Assembly (NCBI GenBank): GCA_947176455.1
Contig: CAMWQQ010000055.1
Location: forward strand, 1 to 8,916
Length of the DNA: 8,916 nt
Source of the DNA: an uncultured Odoribacter sp.
Lineage (GTDB): Bacteria > Bacteroidota > Bacteroidia > Bacteroidales > Marinifilaceae
Reading direction: 5' to 3'
Position 1 is the first letter of the stretch; each line of letters begins with the position of its first letter. Made by a program: the position numbers and the translations under genes. The notes beneath the pieces were generated by a model that searched no databases, was not told the origin of the DNA, and saw nothing but the letters and a program-made list of their open reading frames with translations. This document shows, in pieces, positions 6,826 through 8,916 of this stretch.

Positions 6826-7767
6826 TTACAAAAATCTTACACTCTTATATATTTTCTGTCTTTTTCCTACTTCCATACCGAAACTGTAAGAAAGCGTCAC
6901 TTCGTGCGAACCTCCTACATATCTTCCGGTTCCTCCCATATTCCAGTCATAACTGTATCCCACCATGATGCCGTTCTTCAACTCCACCCCTCCCATAAAT
7001 ATCACCGCCTCTTCATAACGGTAAGAAACTCCCCCCCAGTACATCTTCCTAAAAACAGCATTGGCATTGATGCTGTATTGCGCGCTCACAAAATCAGTCA
7101 TGACGTAAGCGGACGGCTGAATGTCCCAGTCCGATGCCAGTTCAATCGTATATCCCCCAGTCAAATACAGATGGGGAGCCAAAAAGAACCGACCGGTCTG
7201 CCCGACCGTGAATCCCGGTTTCGTCAAATGAGAAACTGCCGCTCCGGCATAATACTTCTTGCCTGACAGAAAAACGCCCGCCCCCAAGTCAAACTTAATC
7301 TTGGAAATGTCTTCCTGATTAATGGCAGGGTCGTCTCCCGGCTGAGTGTGATTCTCATCGTTCGGAATGTGATAATCCGAACCGATTTTCTCATTGACAA
7401 TCCCAAACTTCACTCCTACACTCAAAACACTCAGACCTAACGTCCGTTTATATGAATAATCCGACATCAGGAGCAGTCTTGTCTGCAATCCCAATTTGTC
7501 AGTCATCACATTCAAACCAAATCCGCCCTCTATCCCTTTTATCTTCAGAGGACCGTCCACGTTCAACGCATACGTCTCAGGAGCGTCCGGCATCGACTGC
7601 CACTGATTCCGGTAAATGCCGGAAACGACCCAGTGTCCCTGCTGTCCCGCAAACGCCGGATTCACCGTCATGTGGTTGAACATATTCTGGCTAAACTGAG
7701 GATCTTGCTGTGCCTTTGCAAGCAGGTTTAGTGCCAGAAAAAGCAGTATCCATATGCCTGTTTTCAT
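6826..7767 (-). CDS. porP: Type IX secretion system outer-membrane protein, PorP/SprF family
   Basis: Predicted outer-membrane beta-barrel protein of 313 residues. MKTGIWILLFLALNLLAKA is a clean signal peptide cleaved before QQDPQFSQNMFN, followed by the family hallmark HMTVNPAFAG, then many alternating beta strands rich in Gly, Tyr and Phe (for example FDLGAGVFLSGKKYYAGAAV and MYWGGVSYRYEEA) and the family-typical GSHEVTLSYSFG near the C-terminus. PorP binds the PorK ring and, in related proteins, a peptidoglycan-binding partner. I chose the ATG at 7767, which places the signal peptide at residue 1 and has AAGGA ten bases upstream. The frame is open further upstream (ATG at 7791 and 7812, TTG at 7833), but these would prepend polar residues to the signal peptide. 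A run of seven G (coding strand, 7037-7031) lies in the gene. It is the first gene of the operon. Confidence 0.93.
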   Translation of the reverse strand: MKTGIWILLFLALNLLAKAQQDPQFSQNMFNHMTVNPAFAGQQGHWVVSGIYRNQWQSMPDAPETYALNVDGPLKIKGIEGGFGLNVMTDKLGLQTRLLLMSDYSYKRTLGLSVLSVGVKFGIVNEKIGSDYHIPNDENHTQPGDDPAINQEDISKIKFDLGAGVFLSGKKYYAGAAVSHLTKPGFTVGQTGRFFLAPHLYLTGGYTIELASDWDIQPSAYVMTDFVSAQYSINANAVFRKMYWGGVSYRYEEAVIFMGGVELKNGIMVGYSYDWNMGGTGRYVGGSHEVTLSYSFGMEVGKRQKIYKSVRFL

Positions 7768-7814
7768 CGCCACGCCGTCCTTAGTTAGCATTTCCGCGGT
7801 AAAAATAACCATTT

Positions 7815-7835
7815 TTTTGCAATCAGTCTGCAAAA
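7815..7835. repeat. Inverted repeat in the porP leader, possible operator or hairpin
   Basis: TTTTGCA (7815-7821) and TGCAAAA (7829-7835) are perfect 7-base inverted arms around a 7-base centre (ATCAGTC). The element lies between the candidate porP -7 box (7850-7843) and the porP start codon, and its edge falls about where transcription should begin. It could be a protein-binding site or a weak RNA hairpin; the arms are AT-rich, so chance cannot be excluded. As a terminator it would be weak, since only two G-C pairs are present. Confidence 0.35.
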
Positions 7836-7842
7836 TTCAAGG

Positions 7843-7850
7843 CAAAACTA
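7843..7850 (-). promoter_or_regulatory. Candidate -7 box of the porP-porN operon promoter
   Basis: On the minus strand TAGTTTTG (7850-7843) matches the Bacteroidota -7 consensus TAnnTTTG exactly and lies about 75 bases before the porP ATG, in the 93-base gap after the CNNM gene. A start near 7836 would give a leader of about 69 bases. No good -33 TTTG is seen at the usual distance (GGTG instead, inside the upstream coding end). A weak -33 would fit regulated or alternative-sigma expression, but that is only inference. Confidence 0.4.
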
Positions 7851-7860
7851 TACAAAAAAA

Positions 7861-8916
7861 TCATAACGACACCTTTATTTCCTCAATTCTCGCATTTTTA
7901 ACACTCAGAATTTTAAAAATAAGATGATTTAACGTGATGACATCCCCCTCCTGGGGAATGCTCTCATTAAAATACAATATCAAGCCCGCCAAAGTCTCAT
8001 ACTCTTCCCGCTCTTCCAGTCCGAGATGATATTTTTCATTCAGATAATCCACCTCCAGACGTCCGGAAAAGATGTATTCCCCATCGGACAACACCATTTC
8101 TTTCAGATTCAGGTGGTCATGCTCGTCCTCGATTTCACCGAAAATCTCCTCCATGATGTCCTCAATCGTCACAATGCCGGCGGTAATCCCGAACTCGTCC
8201 ACCACCACCGCTATGCTCTTCTGGTCCTTGAAGAACAGATTGAGCAACCGCTGGGCAGTCATGGTTTCCGGCACAATCAGCACCTTGCTCAACGCCTTCG
8301 CAATCGTCTTGGGCTGATGAAACAAGGAAGATATATGAACATAGCCGATAATATCGTCTATGCTGTCCTTGTAAATCAGAATCCGGGACAAACCGGTTTC
8401 GATGAACAGGCGGGACAACTCTTCAATGGAACTGTCGATGGGCAGAGCAACTACATCGGGACGGGGCACAATGCACTCCCTCAGCTTGATTTCCGAAAAA
8501 TCCAATGCGTTGCGGAAAAGCCGGATTTCGTGCATTTCTTCCTTCTCCTTCGCTCCGTTTTCTCCCTCCTCTATCAAGTTATTCAAGTCGATTTTCCCGA
8601 AAGCCCGGCTCGGCTCCTTCTGTTCCAGTTTCTTCCCGGTGAACAGGCGAAGCAAAATGCCTCCCAACCACACCGAAAAACAAGACAAGGGGAAAAACAA
8701 CAGGTAAAAAAGGAATACCGGCACGGCAAATATCTTCAAAAACAGGTTGGAGCGCAACCGGAAAACGGTTTTGGGCAGAAATTCCGCAAATACGAGGATA
8801 ATCAACGTGGAGACAATCGTTTCCACCAGCAACTGCAATCCCACCGACAAATGCAGGAATTCCAGATACTGCGCCAGCACGCCGGACATAAAAATACCGT
8901 AGATGACCATCACGAC
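7861..8916 (-). CDS. CNNM/CorC-family membrane protein with CBS domains (hemolysin-like transporter, partial)
   Basis: C-terminal 351 residues of a gene whose start lies beyond the right edge; the frame stays open to the last base, and roughly 70 N-terminal residues are probably missing. Domains in order (numbered from the GTG at 8913): the end of the DUF21/CNNM membrane domain with helices near 28-46 and 60-90 and the AEFLPK motif (43-48; family form GExxPK); a linker with acidic residues; paired CBS domains (about 147-265), the second ending in VVDEFGITAGIVTIEDIMEE (237-256); and a CorC/HlyC transporter-associated domain (about 275-350) with YETLAGLIL. Such proteins are linked to magnesium or cobalt export, with CBS domains sensing nucleotide; 'hemolysin' is a historical label. 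GldE of gliding bacteria belongs to the same superfamily, so a GldE identity is possible, but the visible sequence looks like the general family. It ends 93 bases before porP on the same strand. Confidence 0.92.
   Translation of the reverse strand, partial: VVMVIYGIFMSGVLAQYLEFLHLSVGLQLLVETIVSTLIILVFAEFLPKTVFRLRSNLFLKIFAVPVFLFYLLFFPLSCFSVWLGGILLRLFTGKKLEQKEPSRAFGKIDLNNLIEEGENGAKEKEEMHEIRLFRNALDFSEIKLRECIVPRPDVVALPIDSSIEELSRLFIETGLSRILIYKDSIDDIIGYVHISSLFHQPKTIAKALSKVLIVPETMTAQRLLNLFFKDQKSIAVVVDEFGITAGIVTIEDIMEEIFGEIEDEHDHLNLKEMVLSDGEYIFSGRLEVDYLNEKYHLGLEEREEYETLAGLILYFNESIPQEGDVITLNHLIFKILSVKNARIEEIKVSL

Larger units (their letters stand above)
2091..7767 (-). other. Type IX secretion core operon porP-porK-porL-porM-porN
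   Basis: Five minus-strand genes follow one another with gaps of 12, 11, 15 and 11 bases and no internal promoter or terminator that I can see, so they are probably one transcript of about 5.7 kb starting upstream of porP and ending at the hairpin at 2043-2074. The order P-K-L-M-N matches the cluster known from Porphyromonas gingivalis. PorK and PorN form the outer-membrane-associated ring, PorL and PorM the energising inner-membrane motor, and PorP an outer-membrane partner. Other T9SS parts (the Sov/SprA translocon, PorT, PorU, PorV, PorW and others) are not in the window and are normally encoded elsewhere. Confidence 0.92.

Noticed and set aside
7768..7833. Longer porP start (TTG at 7833, or ATG at 7812 or 7791)
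   Set aside because: These add a polar stretch ahead of an otherwise perfect signal peptide and would overlap the predicted leader. The ATG at 7767 has a purine-rich AAGGA upstream and gives the normal family length.
7815..7835. Inverted repeat after the CNNM gene as its transcription terminator
   Set aside because: The stem is only 7 bp with two G-C pairs, and on the minus strand the hairpin is followed by A rather than T residues, so it does not fit an intrinsic terminator for that gene.
7861..8916. Naming the CBS-domain protein GldE and counting it as part of the T9SS/gliding set
   Set aside because: GldE shares the same CNNM-CBS-CorC layout, but general hemolysin-family proteins do too. 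The N-terminus is missing, and it is separated from porP by a 93-base gap with its own candidate promoter box.
1..8916. CRISPR arrays, tRNA or rRNA genes, insertion sequences and phage genes
   Set aside because: No direct repeats with spacers, no tRNA-like fold and no transposase or integrase frames were seen. The window is almost fully occupied by housekeeping and T9SS genes.

Overview
The window reads as chromosomal DNA from a Bacteroidota bacterium, most likely an anaerobe of the order Bacteroidales. The main evidence is a complete porP-porK-porL-porM-porN gene set for the type IX secretion system (T9SS, Por secretion), a machinery restricted to this phylum. Further support comes from TAnnTTTG-like promoter boxes, weak or absent Shine-Dalgarno sequences and intermediate base composition. 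Genus and species cannot be fixed from the sequence alone. Parabacteroides, Porphyromonas, Tannerella and Odoribacter-type relatives all carry this cluster.

Layout. Positions 1-838 (minus strand) hold an MlaE-family ABC permease and, overlapping its stop codon by one base, the first 33 codons of its ATPase partner. Together they look like an outer-membrane lipid transport (Mla/Mce) operon. A short intergenic region (839-979) separates it from a divergent plus-strand gene at 980-2044 for mannose-1-phosphate guanylyltransferase (GDP-mannose synthesis). A perfect 14-bp hairpin with A/T tracts on both sides (2043-2074) sits between this gene and the convergent porN, and should terminate both transcripts.

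Positions 2091-7767 (minus strand) are one tight operon read in the order porP, porK, porL, porM, porN, with gaps of only 11-15 bases. PorP is the outer-membrane barrel-type partner. PorK (lipoprotein) and PorN form the periplasmic ring under the outer membrane. PorL and PorM form the proton-powered inner-membrane motor. The key charged residues of the motor (PorL E49, PorM R11) are present, and PorK has lost the catalytic cysteines of its enzyme ancestor. Upstream of porP is a short leader with a TAnnTTTG box and a 7-7-7 inverted repeat that could be a control site.

The right end (7861-8916, minus strand) is a CNNM/CorC-type membrane protein with paired CBS domains, cut off at its N-terminus by the window edge. 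No RNA genes, insertion sequences, CRISPR arrays or phage genes were seen, and no stretch over 300 bases lacks a gene. The T9SS is a described system. I found no convincing evidence of an undescribed one here, and the items worth checking are local details.
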